Assembly (NCBI GenBank): GCA_045402695.1
Contig: JAWPNA010000080.1
Location: 1 to 16,235 of the forward strand
DNA: 16,235 bases
DNA from: JAWPNA01 sp045402695
GTDB lineage: Bacteria; Acidobacteriota; Polarisedimenticolia; JACPZX01; DASXTC01
Direction of reading: 5' to 3'
The position numbers were made by a program, and so were the translations under genes. The notes beneath the pieces are model-generated. The model did not search any database, was not told the origin of the DNA, and was given only the letters and a program-made list of their open reading frames with translations. Below, one piece after another: positions 1-7,591 of this stretch; the stretch's first letter is position 1, and every line of letters begins with the position of its first letter.

Positions 1-594
1 GATCTCCAGCTCGCCGCGCGCCGACGGCTGTATGGTTCTGATGACCTCGAACACCCGGGCGTCATACATGTAGATGCCTGTCACGGCGTACCGACTGGGA
101 GGGTTGGCGGGCTTCTCGACGATCCCCACGAGTCGCTCGCCGTCGAACCGGGGGACGCCGAACCGCTGCGGGGCGGCCACCGGGCTGAGGTGAATGCGCG
201 CCCCCGTGCTTTGTTTGTCGAATGTCTCCACCGACGAGCGGAACACCTTGTGCACGATGTTGTCCCCGAGCATGACGCAGATGGTGCCGCCGGCCGCAAA
301 GTGTTCCGCCAGCGCCAGCGCGTGCGCGATGCCGCCGTTTCCCTGCTGGTAGGCGTACTCGATGTGGCGCACGCCCAGCTCCTTGCCGTCGCCGAGCAGG
401 CGGAGGAAATCGCCCGGGTCGTTGCCCCCCGTTACGATCAGGATCTCCTCGACGCCCGAGTCGCGCAACGCCTCCAGCGGATAGAAGATCATCGGCTTGG
501 TGTTGACGGGCAGCAGGTGCTTGTTGGTGACACGGGTGAGTGGGTCGAGGCGCGAGCCGGAACCGCCGGCGAGGACCACGCCTTTCATCGTCAT
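1..594 (-). CDS. RmlA-like sugar-1-phosphate nucleotidyltransferase (3' end beyond window)
   Basis: Transfers a nucleotide (probably dTMP or UMP) from NTP to a sugar 1-phosphate, making a cytoplasmic NDP-sugar for surface glycans or glycolipids. Read directly from the minus strand: 198 codons are visible and the frame leaves the window at base 1. The N-terminus carries the pyrophosphorylase signature VVLAGGSGSRLDPLT (Ser where the family usually has Thr), then KHLLPVNTKPMIFYPLEAL. Further on are the GDN metal/nucleotide motif, EKPANPPS, AVTGIYMYD and, at the edge, RGELEI. All of these are typical of the glucose-1-phosphate thymidylyltransferase family. ATG 594 is chosen over ATG 588 because GAGGGG lies 6 nt upstream. 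About 40-90 C-terminal residues are missing. The gene diverges from the PEGA-domain gene. Sugar specificity cannot be read from this fragment. Confidence 0.9.
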   Translation of the reverse strand, partial: MTMKGVVLAGGSGSRLDPLTRVTNKHLLPVNTKPMIFYPLEALRDSGVEEILIVTGGNDPGDFLRLLGDGKELGVRHIEYAYQQGNGGIAHALALAEHFAAGGTICVMLGDNIVHKVFRSSVETFDKQSTGARIHLSPVAAPQRFGVPRFDGERLVGIVEKPANPPSRYAVTGIYMYDARVFEVIRTIQPSARGELEI

Positions 595-751
595 GTCTTT
601 CCCCTCGTGCCGCCATGCGGCGCTGCTGATTCCCAAAGTTAGTCTTCTCGGGGCTTTCCGGCAAGCGTATGATGATGGATCAAATGAAGGCCACGCTGGC
701 CTGTCTGTCCCGGAAGGACCTGTGGAGAAAGAAACCATTGGGAGGTGAACC
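595..751. promoter_or_regulatory. Divergent intergenic region, candidate promoters
   Basis: This 157-bp gap separates the divergent nucleotidyltransferase and PEGA genes, so it should hold both promoters. On the plus strand, TATGAT at 668-673 is a good -10 hexamer (5/6), but no convincing -35 lies upstream. On the minus strand, TTGCCG and TAACTT are separated by 17 nt, a weak match. A strong GGGAGG ribosome binding site precedes ATG 752. Confidence 0.3.
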
Positions 752-1159
752 ATGAGGAAAGCACTCTCTGTGGCTGCATGCGCGGTTCTGTCGGCCCTGG
801 TCGTTGAAATCGCTCCAGGCCCCGCGGCCCGCGGACATCGCGTTCACTACGTCCACCGCCATGTCTGGGTGGGCCACCGGATCGTCGTGGGCAGACCGGT
901 CCGCGTCGCCCCCATCATGGTCTCGGGCCGCCCGCACGGAGCCATTGACTTTGACGTCACACCGGAGGCGACGAAGGTGTACGTGGGGGGCGAGCTGCGC
1001 GGCGTGGTGGATGATTTTGACGGCACGCCGGGAACGCTGCACCTGCTGCCTGGAGCCCACAAGATCCGACTCGAGACCCCGGACGGCGACCAGTGGGAAG
1101 AGAGGATCCGCATCGTCGCCGACCACGAGATCAACATCAAGCTCGAGCTGGACAAGTAG
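752..1159 (+). CDS. Exported small PEGA-domain protein
   Basis: A 135-residue protein. Residues 1-27 form a signal peptide (MRK, an Ala/Leu/Val-rich core, Ala-rich cleavage region), so the mature protein should be periplasmic or surface-exposed. A His/Val/Arg-rich stretch (HRVHYVHRHVWVGHR) follows at about 28-50. Residues about 63-133 match the PEGA beta-sandwich pattern: GAIDFDVTPEATKVYVGG, then LHLLPGAHKIRLETPDG and a final strand EINIKLEL. PEGA domains are usually linked to cell-surface, S-layer or glycan-binding roles, and no enzymatic residues are seen. The start is set by GGGAGG a few bases upstream of ATG. It looks monocistronic, with a stem-loop 2 nt after the stop. The His-rich linker could bind metal, but that is a guess. 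Confidence 0.82.
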   Translation: MRKALSVAACAVLSALVVEIAPGPAARGHRVHYVHRHVWVGHRIVVGRPVRVAPIMVSGRPHGAIDFDVTPEATKVYVGGELRGVVDDFDGTPGTLHLLPGAHKIRLETPDGDQWEERIRIVADHEINIKLELDK

Positions 1160-1161
1160 AT

Positions 1162-1201
1162 CCCGCCGGCCCGTCCTGCACCGGGGTGAATGGCCGGCGG
1201 G
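1162..1201 (+). terminator. Perfect 10-bp stem-loop after PEGA gene, possible terminator
   Basis: CCCGCCGGCC (1162-1171) and GGCCGGCGGG (1192-1201) are exact inverted repeats with a 20-nt loop, starting 2 nt after the TAG stop. No U-tract follows, so this is not a textbook intrinsic terminator. It may stabilise the 3' end or assist termination. Confidence 0.35.
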
Positions 1202-1300
1202 GGACGAGGGAGGTCTTCGACTCGAGGTCCCGAGCTCTCGGTTGTTCCGGAAGGCGCCAGGGGCGACCATGAGATTCTTCCCGAACACCCCTCTGATCCA

Positions 1301-1329
1301 TTGACTGACGCAGCTTTTCAGGGTATAAA
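1301..1329 (+). promoter_or_regulatory. Near-consensus sigma-70 promoter of the lipid operon
   Basis: TTGACT (1301-1306) is followed by a 17-bp spacer and TATAAA (1324-1329), each hexamer matching 5/6 of consensus. It lies in the only clearly A/T-rich island of the 340-bp gap before the first operon gene. Transcription would begin near 1336 and give a leader of about 165 nt before ATG 1500. I see no convincing riboswitch in that leader. The rest of the 1160-1499 gap holds only the stem-loop at its left end. Confidence 0.6.
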
Positions 1330-1499
1330 AGTTTTTTTCTCGCCACTTTACCGGTTTCAGGGAGCCCCGCGATGGCCTCACGTTCGTTCCGACGCCTAGG
1401 CATGGACCGGCTCCTCCCGGAGAGGGCCCAAGCTCGTCGCGCGAGCGCGAGGCTCGGCGCTCCGTCGCAGGGCTTGCGCGGGGGCGGCTTCTGGACCCG

Positions 1500-2402
1500 A
1501 TGACGACTCCCCGTGGGGCTGTCCAGCCGCCCCGGGCGGCTGCCGCCCCAGCATCGCCATCAATGGATTCAGAGCCGTCGACAGGGACCGACGGATCCCT
1601 GCCGGCAGGAACCGAAGCCATCCCGTCAGTGCAGCGGACTGCAGCGGGCGACGTGCACCGGCGCCTGCGTCCCATCGAGGCCCTGGAGCGCGACATCCTG
1701 CGCGTCTTCACGCGGCCCGTGGTCGTGGGAGAGTTCTGGGTCGACCTCGACGCGGCCGATTGGTTTCTCCGCGAGCGGCACGCCGACGGCATCCGGCTCA
1801 CCTTTGTTTCCCTGTTCGCGAAGGCGGCCGCCCTGGCAGCAACGGCGTCGCCGCGGGCCCACCGCATGTACGGGCCATTCGGAGTGATCGAGCCGGGATC
1901 CGCCGACGTGGGCGTCTCGGTCCAGGGTGACGGCATGCTGGCCCCCGTGACAGTGCTCCGGGCTGCCGAGAGTAAGTCGCTGGAGGAGCTTGCCGCCGAG
2001 CTCCGGGAGAAGGCGAGGAAGGCGCTGGCGGGGGATGCCCGGATGCGGGAGCTGGTCGACCGCTACCTGTGGTTGTTCCCGTTCCCTCCCCTCCGGCGGC
2101 TGCTGATCCAGGCATGGTTCGCGAGCCCGCGCCGGCGCCGGCGCGCTGTGGGCACCATCCAGATCTCGGTCCTCGACCGCTTCGGGATTGACGCCGCTCA
2201 GGTCCCCGTCGTGGCGGAGCTCCTTCTCATGTGCGGGGCGATCAGAGAACGCGTCGAGCTTCAGCCCGACGGACGACTCGCGACCCGCAAGGGCGCCCGG
2301 TTCTGCATTCATGGCAGCCACCGGAAGCTGAACGGAGAGAGTGCGGGTCGATTCGTCGAGCGCTTCCGCGAGGTCCTACAAGACCCCGCGCGGTGGCTGT
2401 AA
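1500..2402 (+). CDS. Stand-alone 2-oxoacid dehydrogenase E2 (CAT-fold) acyltransferase-like protein
   Basis: A 300-residue protein resembling the catalytic domain of dihydrolipoamide acyltransferases (chloramphenicol-acetyltransferase fold), without lipoyl or E1/E3-binding domains. Residues 1-50 are a Pro/Ala/Ser-rich low-complexity leader. RLTFVSLFAKAAALA (about 99-113) matches the E2 helix before the core. ADVGVSVQGDGMLAPVTVLRAAESKSLEEL (about 135-164, two adjacent segments) matches the E2 pattern around the lipoyl/CoA channel. The C-terminal SHRKLNGESAGRF has the catalytic His (H274), but the usual DHRxxDG Asp is Asn (N278). CoA-dependent acyl transfer to a small acceptor or carrier is plausible. 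Lack of a lipoyl domain and of E1/E3 neighbours argues against a 2-oxoacid dehydrogenase complex. It is the first gene of the operon, 20 nt before the glycosyltransferase. The Shine-Dalgarno site is weak, so the start could lie at Met22. Confidence 0.75.
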   Translation: MTTPRGAVQPPRAAAAPASPSMDSEPSTGTDGSLPAGTEAIPSVQRTAAGDVHRRLRPIEALERDILRVFTRPVVVGEFWVDLDAADWFLRERHADGIRLTFVSLFAKAAALAATASPRAHRMYGPFGVIEPGSADVGVSVQGDGMLAPVTVLRAAESKSLEELAAELREKARKALAGDARMRELVDRYLWLFPFPPLRRLLIQAWFASPRRRRRAVGTIQISVLDRFGIDAAQVPVVAELLLMCGAIRERVELQPDGRLATRKGARFCIHGSHRKLNGESAGRFVERFREVLQDPARWL

Positions 2403-2422
2403 GGATCAGGGAGACTCACGTT

Positions 2423-3820
2423 TTGATCGGATTCGACACCAGACAGCCCGCTTTCGCCGATACGGACCCGCCGCCCCTGCGGGCGGGCCGGCGCGGGGAT
2501 CCCGGATCGCCGGAGAGAGGAGGGCGTTATCGGGTCCTGATGTTCCCGGACGGCGGGTTTCTCGCGCACGTGTCCCGTCTCCTCGAGATCGCAAAGGTCC
2601 TGCGGCGGGACTTCCCGTGCGAGGTGCGCTTCGCAGGAGAGGGTCCCTACCTGCGGCTGGCGCGGGAGGCGGGCTTCGAGGTGGACGAGTGCTTCGGCGT
2701 GGCGCGGGAGGAGACACTGCACCTGGCCCGGAGAGCCGGACTCGTCGATCCGATCTGGTGGCACCGCGTGGTGGCGCGCTCCATCCGCGCGGACGCAGAA
2801 GCAATCCGGCGCCGCCGGCCCGACGTGGTCGTGGGGGACATGCACTGGTCGCTGCGCGCCGCCTCACTTGACTGCGATGTCCCATACGTCTCGGTGGTCA
2901 ACGCCTCCTGGACTCGTTGGTTTCGGCACCGGCTGCGTGCGCTCGACGATCACGTCCTGACGACCCTCCTGGGGGAGGACCGCGCGGCCCGGGCCCTGCC
3001 GCACTTCAAGGCCGCCGCGCTCTGGTACTGGGCGCTACCGTACAAATGGTGGCGGCTGCGGAGCGGGCACCGCGATTTCCGAACCAGCGATCTTCTGGAT
3101 ATCGTCGAAGGGGATCTCACGCTCCTCGCCGACGTTCCGGAGTTCTGCCCCGCCGACGGTCTGGCCGACACGGCGCGTTTCGTCGGGCCAATCCTGTGGA
3201 ACCCTCCGCTGCCCGAGCCGGCCTGGCTCGATGGGCTGGTTCCAGGGCGGCGCACGGTTTACGTCTCGCTGGGCTCCACGGGACGGGCGACTTTCTTCGA
3301 GGCGGTGCGGGAGGCGTTCGTGGGGACCGAGTTCCAGGTCGTGATGACCACGGGTGACCTGCGCCCGGCCGACGGGGCTCTGCCGCCCAACTTTTTCGTG
3401 ACCTCTTTCGCCCCTGGGCTCCCGATCCTCGACCGCGCCGACGTCTCGGTGAATCACGGTGGGAGCGGCACCATCTACCAGGCCCTGATGGCAGGAGTGC
3501 CGGTCGTGGGCATCCCGGATCACGTTGACCAGCAGGTGCAGATCCAGCTCTGCGAGGACGCAGGGGTCGGACGGAAGGTGCGCCCTCGGGAGTTGACCGG
3601 CGAGTCGTTGCGGCGGGCGGTGGAGGAAGTCACGGCGGAGCCCGCCTACCGCCGAAACGCGGAGAGGATCCGGCAGGCCATCGCGCGCTACGACGGGCCC
3701 CGCCTTGCCGCGCGGGCCCTCGATGGCCTCGTGCGTGGGGACGACGCGGCGATGCGTGAGCGGTACGAGCCTGCGGCCGCGGCGCATCCATTCTCCGGCG
3801 GCCGCGTGCCGGCCGTCTGA
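2423..3820 (+). CDS. GT1-family (UGT/MGT-like, GT-B fold) glycosyltransferase
   Basis: A cytoplasmic or membrane-associated enzyme that transfers a sugar from an NDP-sugar to a lipid or small-molecule acceptor. The N-terminal Rossmann domain starts at RVLMFPDGGFLAHVSRLLEIA. The C-terminal donor domain has VYVSLGSTG, then VSVNHGGSGTIYQALMAGVP with His345, then IPDHVDQQVQ with the Asp369-Gln370 sugar-contacting pair. Together these form the MGT/UGT-type signature. The open frame extends back to 2231 inside the upstream gene. I chose TTG 2423 because AGGGAG ends 9 nt before it and it avoids the overlap, giving 465 residues, normal for the family. The next ATG would delete the first beta-strand. 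Its acceptor is probably made or acylated by the operon's other enzymes. It ends 9 nt before the reductase gene. Confidence 0.85.
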   Translation: MIGFDTRQPAFADTDPPPLRAGRRGDPGSPERGGRYRVLMFPDGGFLAHVSRLLEIAKVLRRDFPCEVRFAGEGPYLRLAREAGFEVDECFGVAREETLHLARRAGLVDPIWWHRVVARSIRADAEAIRRRRPDVVVGDMHWSLRAASLDCDVPYVSVVNASWTRWFRHRLRALDDHVLTTLLGEDRAARALPHFKAAALWYWALPYKWWRLRSGHRDFRTSDLLDIVEGDLTLLADVPEFCPADGLADTARFVGPILWNPPLPEPAWLDGLVPGRRTVYVSLGSTGRATFFEAVREAFVGTEFQVVMTTGDLRPADGALPPNFFVTSFAPGLPILDRADVSVNHGGSGTIYQALMAGVPVVGIPDHVDQQVQIQLCEDAGVGRKVRPRELTGESLRRAVEEVTAEPAYRRNAERIRQAIARYDGPRLAARALDGLVRGDDAAMRERYEPAAAAHPFSGGRVPAV

Positions 3821-3829
3821 GGGCAGCAG

Positions 3830-4966
3830 ATGGCGACCTTCGTCACCGGAGGAACCGGTTTCTTAGGAAGGCAGCTCGTGGAGGGGATGCTGCGCGCGGG
3901 GACGGACTTGGTGCTCCTGGTCCGTGGGGCCGACGGGGAGGAGGCGCGGCAGAGGGTCCGGGCGGTGTTTCCGGGACTCCTGCAATCGGCCGGTGAGGAC
4001 CGGATCGCCATCTGTCGAGGAAGCCTGAGCGAACCGGGCCTCGGTCTGAGCTCCGCGGACCGGGATCTTGTCCTGACGCGCTGCAATCAGTTCCTGCACG
4101 CGGCGGCCGACGTGCGATTCGGCCGGCCGCTGGACGAGGCCCGGGCGATCAACGTGGGCGGCACGCGGGCGATCCTCGACCTGGCCCGCGCGCGGCAGCG
4201 GCGCGGCGGCGTGACGCGCTTCGACCACGTCAGCACCGCCTTCGTCGCGGGCCGGCGGATCGACCTGGTGGGAGAATCGGAGCTCGACGGACGGCTCGGC
4301 CACAGAAACATCTACGAGCGCACCAAGTTCGAAGCGGAACAAGCGGTTCGCGAGGCAGCGAGTGAGATGCCCACGTGCATCTTCCGCCCGAGCATCATCG
4401 TGGGAGAGCAAGAGACCGGCCGCACATCGAGCTTCCAGATGATCTACTGGCCGGCACGCGTCTACGCGCGTGGCCTGTGGCGCACCTGCCCGGGACACCC
4501 GGCAGCTCCTATCGATCTGGTGCCGGTGAACATCGTGCGGGACGCGATCCTGGCCCTCCGGGCACGGGAGGAGAGCCTGGGACGATGCTTCCACGTGGCG
4601 GCGGGGCCGGCAGGGTCGACGACCCTCGGCGAGATGGCCCACGTCCTTCTCGAGATGTTTCCCGACAACAAGCCGGTCCGCTTTGTGAACCCGGCCTGGT
4701 GGATGCGGGTTGTCCACCCGCTGCTCCGGCACGCGACCTACGGATCCCTACGCCAGGTGGTTCGTGCGGGGGAGCACTACGTCCCGTACTTCGTCGCCAA
4801 CCCACGGTTCGACACCACGGGAACGCAGGAGCTGCTGGCGGGCTCGGCCGTCGTGATCCCCGGCGTGCTGGACTACGTGCATCGTCTCTTCAAGTACTGC
4901 ATCGAAAGCGATTGGGGACGAAAGGCCATCGCCGGGCCCGCGGCGAAAGGGGAGGCCCATGGCTAG
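3830..4966 (+). CDS. NAD(P)-dependent SDR, thioester-reductase-like (NAD_binding_4 type)
   Basis: A 378-residue extended short-chain dehydrogenase related to fatty acyl-CoA/ACP reductases and the thioester-reductase domains of NRPS/PKS systems. Visible elements are the nucleotide-binding VTGGTGFLG (residues 5-13), HAAADVRF (about 90-97), DHVSTAFVAG with the active-site Ser/Thr near 135, and the catalytic YERTK pair Tyr162/Lys166. RPSIIVGEQETG follows. The expected reaction is NAD(P)H reduction of an acyl thioester to aldehyde or alcohol, or oxidoreduction of a sugar or sterol if it is epimerase-like. ATG 3830 has GAGGG 6 nt upstream. The stop overlaps the start of the AMP ligase gene by 8 nt, implying coupled translation and suggesting a ligase/reductase pair. 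Chain length and substrate are unknown. Confidence 0.82.
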   Translation: MATFVTGGTGFLGRQLVEGMLRAGTDLVLLVRGADGEEARQRVRAVFPGLLQSAGEDRIAICRGSLSEPGLGLSSADRDLVLTRCNQFLHAAADVRFGRPLDEARAINVGGTRAILDLARARQRRGGVTRFDHVSTAFVAGRRIDLVGESELDGRLGHRNIYERTKFEAEQAVREAASEMPTCIFRPSIIVGEQETGRTSSFQMIYWPARVYARGLWRTCPGHPAAPIDLVPVNIVRDAILALRAREESLGRCFHVAAGPAGSTTLGEMAHVLLEMFPDNKPVRFVNPAWWMRVVHPLLRHATYGSLRQVVRAGEHYVPYFVANPRFDTTGTQELLAGSAVVIPGVLDYVHRLFKYCIESDWGRKAIAGPAAKGEAHG

Positions 4967-6710
4967 CGTGACGGTCCCCCGCGCCGCCGCGGCGTGCGAG
5001 GAGGCCGGCGGGGCGGAGCGGGCCATATCGCTGCCCGCGGCGATGTGGAAACGCTTGCGATGGTTCGCCGCGAAAGACCTGTCGCTCGCGGACCTGACCG
5101 ACACGCTCGTGGCGCTGCACGGGGATCGCACCGTGGTCCACCTGCACGAGCCGCTGGATTGGGGGATCTGCGGAAGAGAGCGTCTGACCTACCGAGACCT
5201 TCACGAGCTCGTCGTCCGGTTTGCGATGGCGCTGCAGGCCGTGGGTGTGGGCCGCGGGGACCGTGTCGTCATCGCGACCAGCAATCGGTTCGACTCCTTC
5301 CTTCTTCTCCTGGCTGTGGTGCGACTCGGTGGAGTCGCCGTGCCCCTCAATCCGCAGGTCAAGGCCGGAGAGATAGACGACGCGCTGGAGGAGTCCGGGG
5401 CGCTCACTCTGATCATCGATCACACCGTGCACCGGCGGGCGTACGGAGGGGGAGCGCTTCTTCCACGGATCGAGCGGTTACTCTTCGCCGGCGCCATGGC
5501 CGGTGCGCCGGACGGCGCCCTCTCGCTCGACCAGATCCTGGCCCGATCCCTCCCGGAGCTGCACGAGGCCGTTGTCAACGCCGACTCAGTGTGCATCATC
5601 CTGTACACCTCCGGCACCACGGGGCGCCCGCGGGGGGCCCTGCACACAGCCCGCGGCATCCTGGGGCGCATGAACCTCGCGCTGCTCTATCCCTGGTTCC
5701 GGGGGCACGCTGTGGTGGTGGCGCTGCCGCTGGCGCACATCATGGGGCTCGTCTCCGTTCTCCTGCCGCTGGTGGCTGGCGTGCCCCTTCACTTCTACTC
5801 GGAGTTCGACGCAGAGCGCATCCTGGAGGCGATCGTCCGCACACGCGCCTCCATCTTCGTGGGTGTCCCAACGATGTACCGGCTCATGGCCGCGGCGGGG
5901 CTCGACCGTTTCGACCTGAGCTCGGTGCGGGCCTGGGTTTCCGCCGCCGACCGGATGCCGTCGGAGCTGATCAGCGAGTTCAAGCGGCGGGGCTGCCTGG
6001 TGCGGCTGGGGCCTCTGCGGAGCGCGGCTGTCTTCGTTGACGCCTACGGGAGCGTGGAGTTGGGCGGCGCGGCGCTGGCGCGGTTCTCGCCTCCATGGGT
6101 GTCGCGGCCGGACGCCGCCTTCCGGGGCCTGCCGCTCCCGCGGTGCCGCGTGCGCATCGTCGACGACGCGGGGAAGCCCGCGCGACGCGGCGTGGTCGGC
6201 GAGCTCTGGATCAAGTGCGAGAGCGCCCTGCAGGGCTACGCCGGGGAGGAGGAGGGAGGCCAGGAGGTCCTGCGGAACGGGTGGGTATGCACCGGCGATC
6301 TCGCGTTCCGCGACCGCCTGGGGTTCGTCCGCTTCGTGGACCGCAAGAAGGACATGATAAAGTGCGGCGGCTACTCGGTCTTCCCCGGGGAGATCGAACG
6401 GGCGTTGGCGTCCCACCAGGACGTGCAGCACGCCGTGGCCTTCGGCCTGCCGCATCTCACAAAGCAGGAGGTCCCGGCGGCGGTGGCGGTCCTCAGTCCC
6501 GGGGCCGGGGCGACGCCGGACCAGTTGCTCGCTCACACTCGGGAGCGGCTGGCCGACTACAAGGTGCCCCGAAGGATCTTCGTCCTGGCGTCCGACGAGA
6601 TCCCCTACAACGCGACACAGAAAGTGATCCGCAGCGCGCTCGCGCTGCGATTCGCGGCCGCACTCGAAGACGGAGCTCCCGTCACGGGGGTCCCAACGGG
6701 GAAGACATGA
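4959..6710 (+). CDS. AMP-dependent acyl ligase / acyl-CoA synthetase (ANL superfamily)
   Basis: A 583-residue adenylate-forming enzyme that activates a carboxylate to acyl-AMP and then a thioester, presumably feeding the acyltransferases and the reductase. Motifs in order: P-loop YTSGTTGRPRG at 216-226 (Arg where Lys is usual), YGSVELGG at 363 (A5), GELWIKCESALQGY, then CTGDLAFRDRLGFVRFVDR (A7/A8) ending at 462. KKDMIKCGGYSVFPGEIE follows, and the C-terminal catalytic Lys555 lies in IPYNATQKVIRSAL. All elements for both half reactions are present. The protein lacks an obvious FAAL insertion, so a CoA ligase is favoured, but transfer to a carrier protein cannot be excluded. It overlaps the reductase gene by 8 nt and the patatin gene by 4 nt (ATGA). 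Confidence 0.9.
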   Translation: MASVTVPRAAAACEEAGGAERAISLPAAMWKRLRWFAAKDLSLADLTDTLVALHGDRTVVHLHEPLDWGICGRERLTYRDLHELVVRFAMALQAVGVGRGDRVVIATSNRFDSFLLLLAVVRLGGVAVPLNPQVKAGEIDDALEESGALTLIIDHTVHRRAYGGGALLPRIERLLFAGAMAGAPDGALSLDQILARSLPELHEAVVNADSVCIILYTSGTTGRPRGALHTARGILGRMNLALLYPWFRGHAVVVALPLAHIMGLVSVLLPLVAGVPLHFYSEFDAERILEAIVRTRASIFVGVPTMYRLMAAAGLDRFDLSSVRAWVSAADRMPSELISEFKRRGCLVRLGPLRSAAVFVDAYGSVELGGAALARFSPPWVSRPDAAFRGLPLPRCRVRIVDDAGKPARRGVVGELWIKCESALQGYAGEEEGGQEVLRNGWVCTGDLAFRDRLGFVRFVDRKKDMIKCGGYSVFPGEIERALASHQDVQHAVAFGLPHLTKQEVPAAVAVLSPGAGATPDQLLAHTRERLADYKVPRRIFVLASDEIPYNATQKVIRSALALRFAAALEDGAPVTGVPTGKT

Positions 6711-7591
6711 TCTCACCGGCAAGAAACGCGTCGGGTCTCCGCCCGGACCGGCTGCTGAGCGTCGTTCTGGGGGCGGGCGGCGTGCGCGGCGTCGCGCACG
6801 TGGGTGTGCTCGAGGTCATGGCGGAGCACGGCTTCCGGATCTCCGAGATGGTCGGGGCCAGCGTGGGCGCGGCGGTGATCGGGTTCCACGTGGGAGTCGG
6901 GATGGACCTCCCCGCGATGCGCGAAGCGGGACTGAACCTCCCATCTAATCACTTCCTCACGTGGGCCCTGCTGCGCCGGCTTCCTCGGAAGGTCCGTGAG
7001 CGGTTGCGGCACCGCGCAGGGCGTATTCCCGACTATATGGAACGGCTGCCCGGTGGATCGTTCCAGAGGCTGCACCATGGCGTGTCGCGGATCGGCATCG
7101 TGGCCTGGGACCGGCTCCGCGACGAGCGGGTCGTCTGCCACAGTGAGGGTCCCATCGTGAGCCTCGCGGACGCCGTGCGCGGCGCCGTTGCCATCCCCCG
7201 TGTCCTTCCTCCCTGGCGATGCCAGGGCGGAGGGCGGATGTTCCACTTGTCGGACGGCGCTCCCATAAACCGCCTTCCGGTGGAAGCACTGTTCGAGGCG
7301 CCGTTCCAGCCGGAGCAGATCCTCGCCGTGGACATCTCGAGGTTCGCCGAGGACCGGCGCTACAATGAGGATAAAGTCGAGCATCTCCGCCGCCGGCATC
7401 CGGACGTTCCGATCCACCTCCTTTGCCCGGACACCTTCGCGAGCAGCGCCCTCCTCTACCGCAGGAGTCTCCCGCCCCGGTTGCTTAACTCCGGCCGAGC
7501 TGCGGCTCTCCGGCTGCTGGGCGAAGCGGGTGCTGCGGACACCGAGCTGGGGCTTGTCTCGCCCCATCCCGCCGAAGCGTCGAACGCCTGA
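6707..7591 (+). CDS. Patatin-like phospholipase / acyl hydrolase
   Basis: A 294-residue patatin-family hydrolase with a Ser-Asp dyad. The oxyanion-hole loop GAGGVRG is at 22-28, nucleophile Ser52 sits in GASVG, and Asp183 in SDGAPINRLP, the family's DG(A/G) motif. It would release fatty acids from phospholipids or glycolipids, or act as an acyl transferase to a lipid acceptor. There is no signal peptide, so it probably acts in the cytoplasm or at the inner leaflet. ATG 6707 overlaps the previous TGA (ATGA) and has GGGGAAG upstream. A longer open frame back to 6095 is only the shadow of the ligase gene. Nearly the whole gene also lies antisense to an open minus-strand frame. The intact motifs say the plus strand is the real coding strand here. 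Confidence 0.88.
   Translation: MISPARNASGLRPDRLLSVVLGAGGVRGVAHVGVLEVMAEHGFRISEMVGASVGAAVIGFHVGVGMDLPAMREAGLNLPSNHFLTWALLRRLPRKVRERLRHRAGRIPDYMERLPGGSFQRLHHGVSRIGIVAWDRLRDERVVCHSEGPIVSLADAVRGAVAIPRVLPPWRCQGGGRMFHLSDGAPINRLPVEALFEAPFQPEQILAVDISRFAEDRRYNEDKVEHLRRRHPDVPIHLLCPDTFASSALLYRRSLPPRLLNSGRAAALRLLGEAGAADTELGLVSPHPAEASNA

Noticed and set aside
1190..1399. A 69-residue plus-strand open frame in the 1160-1499 gap
   Set aside because: No ribosome site or homology pattern, and it overlaps the sigma-70 promoter.
680..1936. A 418-residue minus-strand open frame across the PEGA gene, the gap and the acyltransferase start
   Set aside because: It spans a promoter and two well-supported plus-strand genes and has no recognisable domain.
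1500..2402. A true E2 subunit of a 2-oxoacid dehydrogenase complex
   Set aside because: No lipoyl or peripheral-subunit-binding domain, no E1 or E3 neighbours, and an altered HxxxDG motif.
2231..2422. N-terminal extension of the glycosyltransferase from ATG 2231
   Set aside because: It lies inside the upstream gene in another frame and is Arg-rich without GT features. TTG 2423 has AGGGAG at 9 nt.
6095..6706. N-terminal extension of patatin from 6095
   Set aside because: It is the shadow of the AMP ligase. The ATGA overlap at 6707 with a ribosome site gives a normal patatin.
3830..6710. OleC/OleD olefin-biosynthesis pair
   Set aside because: The ligase and SDR pairing is suggestive, but no OleA thiolase or OleB hydrolase is present, and the SDR looks more like a thioester reductase.
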